In this document: piece after piece, positions 31,861 to 46,671 of the stretch
Layout of the letters: the number at the start of each line of letters is the position of its first letter
How positions within the stretch are numbered: position 1 is the stretch's first letter
Source: Brachionus manjavacas
Lineage: Eukaryota; Rotifera; Eurotatoria; Ploima; Brachionidae
Reading direction: 5' to 3'
Length of the DNA stretch: 64,000 nucleotides
Assembly: GCA_019054805.1 (NCBI GenBank)
Contig: JAHQIY010000026.1
Location: 248,001 to 312,000, forward strand
Program-made: the position numbers and the translations under genes
The notes under the pieces: model-generated
The model's database searches: none
Seen by the model: only the letters and a program-made list of their open reading frames with translations
What the model was told of the DNA's origin: nothing

Positions 31861-33522
31861 TGAGTGAAAAATCTAAATTATAGAAGATAAACTTATTTGC
31901 CAAAAACTCGCAATTTTTTCTATTTTTGATTATCCTAAATAATTAAAATATAATTTAAAATTTGATAAATTTCAAATAGGTAAATAAAATGAGGTCACGA
32001 TTGTGATAATGCGACTTTTTTTTCTTTTTTTTTCGAGCATTTTACCAGTCTTCTCTATATCTAAACTTGACAATCAAAAATTAAACTAGTAAATTTAAAC
32101 GAATATTCTTATCAAAAACCAAGCACATTTCCATAAAAAATATCGAGTTTTGCCAAACAAGGCTAAACTTTAGCTTCTTTGTTCGTATAAAAATTATCTC
32201 GAATACAATTTAGTATTTAATACAAGAACTGAAAACAAATTTTAGAGAATCAAAATGAAATTGAAGCCATTATTTTGTCATATTTATTTAATTTTTTCTT
32301 TGATTTTTCTTTTCATTCGTTAAGCTAAGAAGAAGCTAAGTAAGTTACCATTAGCACAAGTGTTCTTGAATCTAGTGATCTAAATATAAAAGCAAAATAG
32401 CAAAACACGCTGCTACCCAAAATTTTACCACCCACCCCTTCAACATGAAAACTGCGCTTTTTAGACTACCCCTTTTTTAGTTGCATTCACATCTTTCTTC
32501 GAATATAACATCATCTAACAAACGAGCGAAAAACCATCAACAATAGAAATTTTAATTGGGCAAATGTAAGTTTTTAACTCTAGAGCTGCAACTAAATGCG
32601 AAAAATTAAGCAAATTCTATATTATGAAATAAGTTGCAAACTTTTTCAATCTTAACTTCAAAAAAAAAAAACAATTGATTTTATGTTTCATTCTATTCTC
32701 TCTTTTTAAGAATCCACAGGGAGAAAAAATTTCTCAACACTAAAATCGAAAAAACTACATTTGCGTTAATTAGATTTGACTACTAGTTAAACTTTGATTA
32801 ATTGATTAATTTTATTTAACATAACCCCAATGTTCAATTTTGGAAATGTACAGGAATACTGACTTTATTTTGATTTTTAAAACAATTTTTTTGGTTCTAA
32901 AATATTTTTGTTTGAAAAAAATTAAATCGAAAAAATTTTGTAAATTTTTATTTTCTTCTTAATTAACATAATAATTTTGATTTAGTTCTTTTCCATACTC
33001 AAGCATTTTTCAAATAATTATTACAGAAATTAAAATTCAAAATTTGCACACCTGGTTTTAAGGCTAATTTACTGAACCCTTCATAGATTGATTATTTATT
33101 AAAATTTTAGCCATATCTAAATTCAACATGAATATGTTTAGAAGTTTAATGTTTAATTATTTAAAATTAAAGGATGTTTTCAATATGAACTAATAATTTA
33201 AAATTCATTTTTTCAAATCGAACAAGACAAATTCATGCACGTTATATTAATCTTATTTCAATAGGAATAATATATTTTATTGATTTTTTCCAAAAATTCT
33301 ATATTCAGAAATAGAATTTTTTTATCTTATTTTATTTTCAATAATTTAATAAGTTTTCTAAGTCCATTTTCTAAAAATTATTAAATAACCATATTAATTA
33401 TTAATTTTTTTTGAACCTATCTTAATAAAAATTATAAATCAAAATTTAAAATTTTATTCAATTAAGAAATTATCTGAAAATTTTCTCTGATAAAAATCAA
33501 TTAAAAAATTAGAAAGATAAGG

Positions 33523-33957
33523 TAATTATGTAATAATTTAGTTGAAACAAAAACATTTAGTGCTTTATATACTTTACTTATTATTAAGAAAATGATTATA
33601 AGTTTCTTTTTTTATTTTAATTTCTATTTCAAGATTTTTTAAGTTATAAAAGATTTATTTACTAGAAAAAAGTTTTTTTTTGTTTTGTTTAATTTAACAA
33701 AATTATTTTCATAGAAATCTGAACTGTAACCATTTACAATCTAAATCATTTATCAAAAAGATTTGAAATTATACAAGACCAAATAATGCTTTTTTCTAGT
33801 AAATAAATCTTTTATAACTTAAAAAAATCTTGAAATAGAAATTGAAATAAAAAAGACACTTATTGTGGCGTTAAAAAAATCTCCATCATTTTTTTAATGA
33901 TTTTCTAAAGTATATAAAGCGCTAAATATTTTTTTCAACTGAAATATTACATAATTT
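33523..33957. repeat. Large fold-back (inverted-repeat) element
   Basis: The left arm (about 33523-33675: AATTATGTAATAATTTAGTT..., then TTTATATACTTTA, then TATTTCAAGATTTTTTAAGT, then AAAGATTTATTTACTAGAAA) recurs as its reverse complement at about 33790-33957. Similarity is high in the inner half and looser outside, with one insertion near 33867-33900. The spacer is about 115 bp. The layout is a ~435-bp palindromic fold-back transposon-like element without coding sequence. No clear target duplication. Confidence 0.72.
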
Positions 33958-36246
33958 TAGGTGAATACTTCTAAAATTGTCTTTTTAAAATCACTATGAA
34001 CTGTTCTAAAATAATTTATTCGCTTAAGTTTGCAATTTAAAGACATCTTTCTAATTTTTTTTTGGTTTATTTTAGAAAATATTAGATTTTTTTATAATAA
34101 ATGATTAATAAAGAAAAAGTATGAAAATGAAAGAAAGTGATTTTGAAAAAGGATTACATTTAAGGAGCCATTCGAAAATTAGATTATTTAAGGAATTTTC
34201 AAATAATTCATTTGTTTTTGATTTTATTTGAAATTATTTTTACAAAATAAAATATCTTAGAACTTTTGGATCTGATTTGAACAAAAAATGTAATGGACTA
34301 AAATTAAAAAGGTTATAGACTGTTATTATAGCAAAATTCAATAAACCGATGAAAAATATTTCAAAAAAGCTATTATACCAAACGTCCATAATTTTACGTT
34401 TTTTGAAGTAAAAGTTATTTTTCTTGAATTTTTTTAAATAAATTTGCTTCAATGAAAATCATTTGAATTAGCTAAGTAAATAAAGAAGATAAAGTAGTGA
34501 TTGCTTCAACTAATTTCGTATAAAATTCACCCCAAATAAACGACAAATGAAGCAATCAAAGAAGTAAACATCAAAATTTAAAAAATTAATTTCGATTAAA
34601 AAACCAAAAGATGATTAAAATTATTGTAAGTTTATTTTCTAAATAAAAATTATCCTGTTGTACTATAAAGAATTAAGAGTTAAGAAAATGATTTTTAAGA
34701 AATTACTCTAATATTCGAATATTTTAAGTTGAGAGTCGGGAAAATTAACAAAATTTTTAATTAAAATTTATAGAAAGATTTTTTAGTAAAAGCTCATAAA
34801 AAAGTTTAATTCTGTTCTGTGCACTTACAAGTGTTTTTTAAGTGATTTTTGTAATAATATTTTTATTTCTTTAAGTTAGAGAATGAATCAATAATTGTTT
34901 TAGACATATTTTTCAAATTCTTTGCTTAGTTTAATTAGTTAATATGAATCAATCTTAAATAAAATTTTGAGAATGTGTGAAATAAAGAAAAAAATGGCAA
35001 CAAAAAAATCAAACTTAGAATTTTATTCGAAAAATTATATTAGAATAAAAATAAAAACTTGAACACAAAAGATTAAAATTTTTAAAAATCGAATATCGTC
35101 CTTGTTAAAAATTCAAATCACACTACCACTTTTGATGTCATAAAAAAATACCTAAATTCTCCTTATTCTATAGAGCGAATGATTTTCAAACTTTCAAAGA
35201 TTTGATTCTTTAATAAGGAAAAAAAACAAGTGTAAAATCTAACTGCTTATTTTACTTATCTTACTGGCTGGTAAAAAACATGCTTTTCTTTGTTTTATAA
35301 AAAAAATTGAATTAGTAGACTTGTTTTGCCCATGTTCAATGTTTCTTAATGCAAGATATTTAGTTCATTAGTTTTTACTGAGTCTCACTTACTAATGAAT
35401 TTCAAAATTGGATAAAAGAATTTTTTAAAAATGAGCTCAATTTTGGAATTGAGCTCATTACAAAATTTTTGACATGCTACATAATTTTTATAAAATTTTG
35501 TTTTAACATGATCTTTTTCCACCCATAAAAAATTTTGAATTCTTTTCATGAGTTTTCACAAAAAGATTTTATGGTTGTTGCCAAAATAGCGATTTAAATT
35601 AATCGAGTTAGATAAGGATGTAAAATTAAAAATAAAAATTTATTTATTTTTCAAATTTTAACGTGAAATCTCATAATTTGGGGTAAATTTACTCAAATTT
35701 TAGAAAAATCATCGTAATAAATCAATATAGTATCAGGTTTAGCAAAAAATATAAAAAACGCACAATTAACATCCTTTTTTATTTAAAAATGTATTTTTAA
35801 AATATAACAATAATTTAAATAATTTAAGTTAAGTTAATTCAGAAACTTAATGTCAAAATGAAAAATTTGATTTTAAACTTCAAAGATTAGGCAATTAAAG
35901 AGATAATAATAAAAAACAAAAATCTATCAATAAAATTTCTAAATTTTTTATTTAAAATCTAAATGCGATGATTTAAAAATTTTATCTAAAAGCTTTAAAT
36001 AATGTAAATAGTTTGAGAATTTTGAAAAGACCCACCCATTGTTAAAATGTTAATTTAATTCGTTTTTCTATATTATTTTTTTTCTCTTGAAAATAAAATA
36101 AAATGCTAAGTATCATAGGAAATATACTTTTTCATTTGATATAAATAATTTTTTAATATTTGAGCTGCTTCAAGCGAAAAATTTACACAATTTTATATTT
36201 TTTTTCAATTAATTTTAATTTTCATTAATTTAAAATTAGATTTAAT

Positions 36247-38017
<1,771 letters not shown>

Positions 38018-39398
38018 AGAAACTTTGATTAAATCTGAATGATATAGATTACACGATTAAAAGTCTTTAAAAGTGCTTTAGAAATAAAATTTCACATTCA
38101 AAATTTTTTGTTTTAATCCATTAAATGTTCTTAATTTCAAATATATTTTTTACTAATATATAAAAATGAAAATAATGATATTTTTTAGCGCGTAGAAATT
38201 ATTAAAATTTTTAATTAAATTTTAAAATTTTTAATTTTTAAGCATAAGCAATAATAATATAAATATTTTTGATAAATTTAATCAAAAAAGAGGCTAACGA
38301 AAATTTGTCAACGTGTGAATATAAGTCTAATTTGGACTCTATTGGATTTCCTTATTGATCCTTAATTTAGTTTCTAATTATAGTTTTTATTCTTAAATTA
38401 TCACTGGTTGCAATATAAAATGAATATGTGTAAAAAGAGTTATGTTGTATTGTGTTGGGGTGGTTCGTTTTGATTGTAAATGAAAATTTTAATTCTAAAT
38501 CAGTCTTTTGACATTGTTAGCTATGACTTAAACAGGACACAGAACGCGCTCTACAGGATTAATATAAGGGTCGATCAACATCTTTTAACTCGAATTTTGG
38601 GGTCAGAATTAAATAATTTGAAAAATCAAAATGAATTATGGATTTTTGCAAAACATTTTTTTCCGAAAAAAAACTTAATTAAATGACAATAAAATTTTAT
38701 AATCCGATTCTTGAGTGTCGAAGTTCAACCTCTTTTTCGATTGTTCTTGTGTTTTGTTATAAAAATTACTTTTTCAATCAAAATATCAAAATGTAAAATT
38801 AATTATTTGATAGACATTAGAATATTAATTACACAAAATAAAGTAAAATACACAACCGTATTCCCTTTTTCGACATTACAGTCTCATTAGAAACATAGCT
38901 TTGAGGCATGCAACAACACCATCTCGCTAATGTTGTAACATTCTTAATCTAAACCTCATGGTTTAAAGATGTTTTTTTAAGCCTTGAGTCTGCATTAAAA
39001 TCAAGTTTTTAAAATTAATACAACATTAAAGCTTGAGATTTTTGTATAAAATAAAAAAATTTTTTAATTTTACATTTGATTCAGCGTTATCAATTAAATT
39101 AAAGGAAAAATTGGAAAAATCTTCATTTTATTTTTAATTTTCTAATTAAAATATAAAAAAATAGATTTTCGACACTACATATTTCATTTTCTGGTTTAAA
39201 TTAGTCAATTTTTTTAAAATTATAAAAGAGCAAAATAATTAACAGCAATTATTTAAAAATATTTTTTTTTAGAATATTTGAAATTGTTAAACTTTGAAAA
39301 ATTTAATCTAAGTTTAAATGTTAATTATTTTTTGCTTAAATTTTAAAACTTAAATTTTCTTATAATCGTTTTTTCTTATTTTAACTTGAAAAATTAAA
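38018..39398. other. Intergenic between PCCB and the SLF1-like gene
   Basis: About 1.4 kb of AT-rich sequence with the PCCB 3' flank and the promoter of the next gene. A 68-codon frame at 38480-38686 has no recognisable similarity and is not called. Nothing else seen. Confidence 0.5.
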
Positions 39399-42300
39399 AT
39401 GAAATCAATGCCAACTTTTCAATTTAGTTCATTGGACAAATCATTTTATTTTCACATTCAGAAGGCTATCAAAAAGCTACAAGGAAATTATGATACATCA
39501 AAAGTAACTCTAACTTATCGATTATTTAAAATTTAAAACATTTCTTCCAAAATAGATTTATTCCAGTTCAGCAACTCATTTAATTGTTGATAAAATAGTC
39601 TGTACAGAAAAAATTCTTTGTTTTATCGCCGCTGGAAAATGGATTGTTACTCAGACATATATTAAAAATTGCTTAAAAGAAAGCAAATTTTTAGATGAAA
39701 CTTCTTTTCATGTAGCTTTCAAGTTTCCTAAATCGAAACTAGCTCAAATATCTTACAAGTAAATTTAATAAAATTAAAATTTAATATAAAATAATTAAAA
39801 AGATGGATGCAAACAATAAATAAAAGCCAACATGATTATCCTTTTTATGGATGGGATGTTGCAATAATGGTTGGCTGTTCAGAAAAAGCTTATGCCTTAT
39901 CAAGGTTTATAAAATAAATTACTAAGTTTTTTTCTACGCTAAATATTTCTAAAGAATAATACGAGCTGGATGTGGAAATTTTGCATGTCTTGGTAATACA
40001 AATCGTTTTAATCGAAGTTTCTCTTCAAGATTTACTTTAGTAATTTACGATAATGAGACAAAATCAAAAGCAATTGAATTTGCTCAAAATTTCAAAATTA
40101 AATACTATCCATTCCAATGTATACCCGATTATTTGATTCAAGTAATATCATTCATTTTTTTAAAACTCTAAATAATTCAAAAATTATAAGGGAATTAAAA
40201 GTGATGGTCCAATTCTGTCTTTTGAATACTATGAAAATCTAAATTTTTCACGTAAGAAAGAAATAATATTTTACCATTAAGAGATGGTAAAATATATTTA
40301 AATTGAATCTATTATGGAACTGATTGACAAAAAAAAACTTTGATTGTTTCTTTCCTTATCAGTCAATATCAGTTTACAAAAAAAAATTATACTATTATAA
40401 AAAATTTATAAGACTTAAAATTTTTAGCTCATATGTTAACCACAAATAAAGAAAATAAAGGACCAAATACTTACAAAAACATTGGATTATCGATTAAACA
40501 CATTGACCAAAATTTGAATAAATTTTTCACTTTTCTATCAAAAAGCAACAAAAATTCTAACGAAACGGTAATTTTTTTTCTTTGAAATAAAGTGTCAATT
40601 TAACCATCATTGAATCTGATTGTAAATTTCAAACTTTTCTTGCAAGCTTAATATAGTTAGTGAGGCAAAAATTTGTTTAGCACATTGAAAAATTTAAATT
40701 TAAACATTAAATTAAACGTATTTCATTAATTAAAATAAATATTAATGAATTGATAGAGTTAAAAAAATCAAACGATTATCTATGCTGAAAAAAAAAATTA
40801 CAAAATCAAATATTCAGGACTAACAATCACAATAATGTCTATAAAATCTTAGAGATTTGACTCTAAAAAATCTAGAAAAATTGTTTAGTTTAAATAAAAC
40901 ATCAAATAAAATGAAATAATTTTTTAATATTGTACTCAAAAGATAATTCATGAATTCAAAGCTTTATCATTTTACAGAGATAAAATTACAACATTTTATC
41001 CCAAAATAAGGTAATCATCTTGAGAGGGTAAATTGTTTTGGTTTGATTTTTGTGAATCGTCTATTTCCACTTTCAGAATTAATATTTTGGAAAAAATTTC
41101 GGTAAATTAAAAGCAAGGAATTCAATTGATTAGAAACCTCAATTTAGGTTTATCAGTAAATAATTTTGATCTCAAAAGTTTAATTAAATGATTGAATTTG
41201 TTTAATAAATTAATAATTTGGTAATAGAAATATTTGGACTCAGCAATCGATGATCATTTCATGAATCTTTGGTCAAACAAAGCATATTTGGAAGCATTTT
41301 TCATGCTTTCAATCACTGAGACAGATAAACTTCCATCTACTGGTTTAATGACTGAACTTGTTGATTTTTTACTCGTAAGATCCTATTTTTCTTAAAGTAT
41401 CGTTTATATTTTACAATTTATTTAAGAGTAATCCTAATAGAATAAAAAAAGAATTGAAGCTTAAATCGAATGGATTTCAAACAGCTGATTCAATTTACAC
41501 TTATCTTTATTTTAAAGTTTTGTCATATTTGACATTGAAAATTCTGAATTTTCCATCTTTAACAGATGAACGTTATAAATATTTTCAAGAAATTTTTCAG
41601 AATTTAATTTTAGAGTTTAACATGTAAATTTTCACAATTTTATTTTTATTTAAACAACACAAAATCAATGCTTAATATTTAAAGGTCTGAAATCACACAA
41701 ATAGAGAAAAGAAATACTGTCGATATTGTATATTTGATTTGTATTCATGATTTTTTAATGTATTTTTGATAATTTATTTTTAAAAACTTAATTTTTAATC
41801 AATTTAAATTAAAAGGATAAATTGTAATGTTTTAAAAAAACCAAGTCTGATTCAAAGTATGAAACTCAATGATTCAAAAACTTTTATGAATTTAATTCAA
41901 GCTGTATTGAACGATAAAAAAGTAAGTAAAGAAAAAATCTTTTTATACAGTATTGGATTTAGTCAATTTTATGATCATTTTAATATTTTTTATCAAAAAA
42001 AATCAAGAAAAAAATTAAATTTTAAATGATTTTAGAAAATCTACGTCAATAGGTCATGATTACGGTTGAAATTTTAAAAAATATCAGCTATCATATCAAT
42101 GAATTATGAAATCGAGTAATTAATTAAAAAATCTAAATAATAAAAGTGATTTAATGTTGAATCATGTATAATCATAATTATTGATAACAGTTATTATTTT
42201 ATACTTATTTTAGAAAAATTAAAAATACATATTCTGATTAATTTGATTAATTCAAAAGTTAATCATGCAATTGACAAGATCCGATATTTTATAAAGATTT

Positions 42301-42515
42301 TTTATTCCTTTACTTCCATGTATTTAATAATTTTTTATTAGCCAGTAGATAGTGTTTTAATCAAGATATTAGAAATCTTAGCATTCATTAATTGTTGCTT
42401 GGAAGAGTCAAAATTGTATTTAAAAATTCAAAAGTGCTTTAAAGAAATATGCTCAAGTGATTTTATTACAGAGAATTCCATAAGAAATGTATTTATGTCA
42501 TCTATCAGTGAATAA
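39399..42515 (+). CDS. SLF1: SLF1-like tandem-BRCT protein, eleven exons
   Basis: SLF1 (ANKRD32) links RAD18 at damaged DNA to SLF2 and the SMC5/6 complex. Exons: 39399-39503, 39556-39758, 39803-39904, 39955-40141, 40191-40251, 40428-40567, 41228-41374, 41427-41623, 41685-41759, 41816-41921, 42342-42515; all GT..AG and phase-consistent, introns mostly 44-176 bp with two longer (660 and 420). Product 498 aa. BRCT1 is residues ~5-105, with the SATHLIVDKI and FIAAGKWIVTQTYIKNCL motifs and the SLF1-type FLDETSFHVAFKFP extension. BRCT2 is ~110-205 (GWDVAIMVGCS, then KIKYYPFQCIPDYLIQ). The remainder is helical, with YLDSAIDDHF, FFMLSITETDKLPSTGLM and similar segments resembling the central part of SLF1. 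No ankyrin repeats are encoded before the stop, unlike vertebrate SLF1 (about 1058 aa). Identification rests on the BRCT pair; another BRCT protein is possible. Confidence 0.78.
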
Positions 42516-42825
42516 AATAGTAGCTGAATGAATCTTATAATAAACATAAACTTGTTTTTAAATAAAGACTAAATAATTTTGATAAATAATTTATTATCTC
42601 AATTTTGCAAGAAATTAGTTGATTTAATTAATTATTAGAAAAAAATAAATCGGATCTTTGATTTAATCAAATAAAAAATTGAAAATTTCTTGGCATTTGG
42701 ATGATAGGGCAGTCTAATATATTAAAATTTTTATTTGATCAATAGTTTCCTTCTGAAATTGAATCGAAGCAACTAAGTTTCCGACAAAAATTCAGACAAT
42801 AAGCTATTTATTTTAATTGTTGATT

Positions 42826-43467
42826 TTAAGCTAGAACGGCTTCTCTGAATTCGAAGTTGACGTCTTTGCCGGTCAATTTTTTATAAATTGAAGCGAACGT
42901 GTCAACTTTGTGCTCAACGGTTGTTTGTTGAGATTTGTCCAAATGCACTTTTATTAATCTAGAGCCATCTAATTTGATACGGACACGCTTGCCAACAATT
43001 TCAGCTGGATAAACCAGATCATTTAAAGCAGCTTCATGTACACATGTTAAAGTACGGCTTCTTGGTCTTTTTTGCTTTAAGGGATTTCTGGATTTTCTAT
43101 TCGGTTTAGGTAATATTTTTCTCTAAAAAGATTTATTTTTATTTTTATATTTGTAAAATAATAAGCATCTATTAATTACTTGAGCAATGATTACAAAGTG
43201 CTTGCCAGTAAACTTTTTTTCTAATTCTCGAATTAATTTTGGCTGAATTTTTTGAAAGCTTTTCAATTGTGGGACTGGCACAAACATGATAATAGCTCTC
43301 TTGCCACCAGCAATATCAACTTCTCGAGCGCCAGTGATATGAAGTTCTCTTAATTGAGCTTTAATCTCACTTGTTGCTTCTAAGTCTAGCAAGGTTTGAG
43401 CTACTTGGCTTTCTAGTTCTGAAGGTTTTTGATCACCTGCTTTAACTAACTTAGTTGTAGCTAACAT
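42826..43467 (-). CDS. RPS7: 40S ribosomal protein S7 (eS7), two exons
   Basis: eS7 is a small-subunit protein needed for 18S rRNA processing. Exon 1 is 43467-43180 and exon 2 43122-42826; the 57-bp intron (GTAATT..TTTTAG) is phase 0. The product is 194 aa, exactly the usual animal length. Family blocks are clear: [22 protein letters not shown]-type [41 protein letters not shown], then [40 protein letters not shown] and [13 protein letters not shown] at the C-terminus. It is convergent with the SLF1-like gene (310 bp apart). Without the second exon the first frame would appear as a 114-aa truncated protein. Confidence 0.97.
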
Positions 43468-44614
43468 ATCGACAAAATTCTAACGACCAGCTTCTAAAAT
43501 TATAAAAAAATGATATCAAAACAAAAAAATTAAACCAAGAATATTAAATTAATCGATTAAAAAGGATATTTTTTCTCAATTTTAGAACATCATTTTAAGG
43601 ATGCATTTATTTTCTTTAAATTTGTACATTCATGAAAGATGAATTTATGCACAATTAAAGCATATACAGAATAATGGGTTTATTTTAAATTTTTTAAAAT
43701 CTTTTTAGTTCTTGCATAGATGCATTACTTAAAAAAATTCTTTATAATGCCTCGCTGCAGATATGATTTATTTTCAAGTGCAATTTTGTTAAAATAAATT
43801 TGTCTCAATATAATTGGAAATTACATCGTTTTTTTAATTGTCTTAAAATTTTTTTATACTTTAAGAATAAACTTTAAGTGAGATTTAGAATCATTATTTA
43901 TTTCTAACGAAAGGAAATAAACGTCCACTTTTTTAGAAAATTAATATCACGTGTATTTTGTTAAGAATATATTTTTGTATAAGATTTATTATCAGTTTAT
44001 TTTCCTTTTTTATATTCAATAAAATATTTATAAAATAATAAATAATTTCTAATTTAATCGTTGGATTAATGAAAAAGTCTAAATTAAAAATTAATTTTTT
44101 TTTTGCTTTAATATTTTAACATAGTGATTTTTATTTTAAGAAAATGATTGATAAGTGATTATTTGAATCTTAGATTAATTCTTAAAAGAATTTTGTCATT
44201 AATTTACCAATTCAACATTAAAATAATGAATGTTTTGTAGGCAAATCTATTTTTTTTACATAATCTATATTAATTGAACATTTTTTACTACACATTAAGA
44301 AGAAATGAAAAATTTATTTAAAAATAAAAATAATAAGTTCAAATACTAATTTGATAAAAATATTTCGGAAATTTTCATAAATAATTAAGTTTTACGTAAA
44401 TTAATGAAATTCTTGCGAAAAAGCTTTTTGCAAACATCAGAAAAAGTTATGAAACTAAATTTTCAAAGAGTTTTTTATAATTTTTCTATTGCTATCTTTT
44501 TCACATTTTTGGGTTAATTATTATGACTTTAGAACTCTTTATCAAAAAATTATAAATAACAAATGATACATTTTTTAATAACTTTTCTTATGATTACTTA
44601 TAATTACTCTTTTG
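43468..44614. other. AT-rich intergenic DNA upstream of RPS7
   Basis: Contains the RPS7 promoter/leader. No TATA box or terminal pyrimidine motif can be singled out in so AT-rich a sequence, and no other feature is seen. Confidence 0.45.
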
Positions 44615-45610
44615 CGGATAAACAAAATTTATCTATATAAATATCAAAATAGCAATATTGAACAGATGAAGAAGTCAAGATTGATTATCGTTGGAAATAA
44701 TTGAGAAAATTATTTTATGTTTAAATTCCTTGCAAAAATGAATATTATTGCTAATTAACAACTATTTAACCATTATTGAGATGATCATAATTCCATTTTA
44801 AAAATCAAGAAGTAAAGAGTGGTTTATCTCAGGCAGAATTTAATTTAATTATTTTTAAAAGGAAATTTTATTCCAAATAAAATGGAATAATTTGGAATAA
44901 AATTTAATAAATTTATAAATTTCTTTCTTGATGATCGACAAAATTTATCCATAAAAAAATCAAAATAGTCATATTGAACAGATGAAGAAGCCAATATTGA
45001 TTTATCATTGACAATAATTGAACATAAAATTTTTTAAATAGCTTTAAGTTGATGTAAATAAATAAAATTTCATCGCTTTTGGATCATCATAATGCCATTT
45101 TTAAAATTCAAGAAGTAAAGAATGGTTTATCTCAGGCAGAATTTAATTTAATTATTTTTAAAAGGAAATTTTATTCCAAATAAAATGGAATAATTTGGAA
45201 TAAAATTTAATAAATTTATAAATTTCTTTCTTGATGATCGACAAAATTTATCCATAAAAAAATCAAAATAGTCATATTGAACAGATGAAGAAGCCAATAT
45301 TGATTTATCATTGACAATAATTGAACATTAAATTTTTTAAATAGCTTTAAGTTGATGTAAATAAATAAAATTTCATCGCTTTTGGATCATCATAATGCCA
45401 TTTTTAAAATTCAAGAAGTAAAGAATGGTTTATCTCAGGCAGAATTTAATTTAATTATTTTTAAAAGGAAATTATATTCCAATAAATTAATAAATTTCTT
45501 CCTTGCTGATTGACAAAATTTATCTATACAAAGATCAAAATAGTAATATTGAACAGATGAAGAAGCCAATATTGATTTAAGATTTGCAAAAGTTGAACAA
45601 TTTTGTAATT
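44615..45610 (+). repeat. 303-bp tandem repeat, about 3.3 copies
   Basis: The word AGTAAAG(A/T)GTGG-type start followed by TTTATCTCAGGCAGAATTTA recurs at 44811, 45114 and 45417, an exact 303-bp period. The ATTGAACAGATGAAGAAG word recurs near 44663, 44975, 45278 and 45551. Copies 44811-45113 and 45114-45416 are nearly identical; the first (44615-44810) and last (45417-45610) are partial and more diverged. No coding potential. This is a small satellite-like array or an internally duplicated transposable-element fragment. Confidence 0.88.
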
Positions 45611-45770
45611 TTAAAAGTCAAATTTGATAATTTTGAACTAATGAGTTAAACATCTAGTTACTATTTTTTTTTAAATTTCTAATCCGAAAATATGTAAATT
45701 ATTTTGTTTTATCTTGTTTTTCAATGATTTATTGACATTAAATTATATGTTTATATGACCATAAATTTGG

Positions 45771-45832
45771 GTTATTGAATTAATACTCGTCTATGCTCAG
45801 AAAGATAATAAACAAAAATCACGTTTATTACA
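45771..45832 (+). repeat. 5' LTR or LTR end of gypsy-1
   Basis: About 62 bp matching 53192-53253 with roughly three differences, ending ...TTTATTACA. It is followed two bases later by the primer-binding-site-like TGGTGCCAACTGAAC. The upstream boundary is uncertain. Confidence 0.6.
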
Positions 45833-46278
45833 AATGGTGCCAACTGAACGTTTAATTATATATTTTAATTAAACAAACTCAAATTATTCTACAATTAAAA
45901 CAAATAGTACACGAGGTACGTAAATCAAATAGGTAAATCTTATTTAATCGTCACTAATCAGAGTGATACTGAGGAAGTCTCCGTGCGACCTAAAATTAAT
46001 TGATCGTCCACAATAAATTTTTTTTCAAAATTAATGTGTAATTAACCACAAGCAGATACAAGATGCCCACGGGGAATCCAATCACGTATGTTTACACAAG
46101 CATGTAATATATTGCACAATTAATTTATACGAAGCAAGTCATTGAAAATGAGCTTAATCGATCAAAATATGGTAAAAAAGTCCCACCTACACTGAATGAA
46201 AACAAATTCAGATTTATCATACAATTACTAGACCAACGTAATACCTACTACTACAACCAAAGTTATTTTCAATACATC

Positions 46279-46671
46279 TTGAACTTAACAGTTACAATTT
46301 TCATTTTCAAAATTTTTTGGTCTATGTTACCTATGGCTGTCACATGGATTGTGAATTTGTTAAAAAAGAAACCAACAGCACAATTACAATATGTAAGACA
46401 TGAGCTAAAAATCAGACCGTCTAAATTTACAATAAATCAAGACTTCAATGTATGGAAAAAAGGATTTGAACGGTATGCAAAAAATGTTGCCGACAAAACA
46501 AATGCCTTATTATCTTTAATGGAAGAAACCTGCATTGAACAATTGGAACAAAGACTTCTGATTCGTAATCCAAATACGACTTACGAAGAAGTTATCAAGA
46601 TTTCATCAATATTGTTTGGAAGGAATCCAATTTACAATGATCCATTGATGGAATTTGTTCACAGAATTTAA
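46279..46671 (+). pseudogene. Gag remnant of gypsy-1
   Basis: Encodes a capsid-like segment typical of invertebrate Ty3/gypsy Gag proteins: FTINQDFNVWKKGFERYAKN followed by LLSLMEETCIEQLEQRL and a YEEVIKISSILFGR segment. A candidate upstream start (ATG at 46062) is in another frame and runs into a stop, so the 5' part is broken. Downstream to about 47,100 lie further gag-like Asn/Gln-rich pieces with stops; no intact CCHC knuckle was seen. Confidence 0.7.

Larger units (their letters stand above)
31712..36246. other. 4.5-kb gene-free AT-rich region
   Basis: Upstream DNA of both the KCTD gene (minus) and PCCB (plus). It contains an almost pure A/G tract at about 31801-31860 just upstream of the KCTD start, and a large fold-back repeat at 33523-33957. 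No other coding, RNA or repeat feature could be supported. Confidence 0.5.

Noticed and set aside
31637..31867. Lys-rich ORF
   Set aside because: Produced by the A/G tract upstream of the KCTD gene and by antisense KCTD sequence.
34240..34452. Hydrophobic 70-codon ORF in the gene-free region
   Set aside because: Phe/Ile/Lys-rich translation expected from random AT-rich DNA; no splice context.
38480..38686. 68-codon ORF after PCCB
   Set aside because: No recognisable similarity, no neighbouring exons; likely chance.
44615..45610. CRISPR-like array
   Set aside because: The 303-bp units are contiguous with no short repeat-spacer pattern, and the sequence is eukaryotic.
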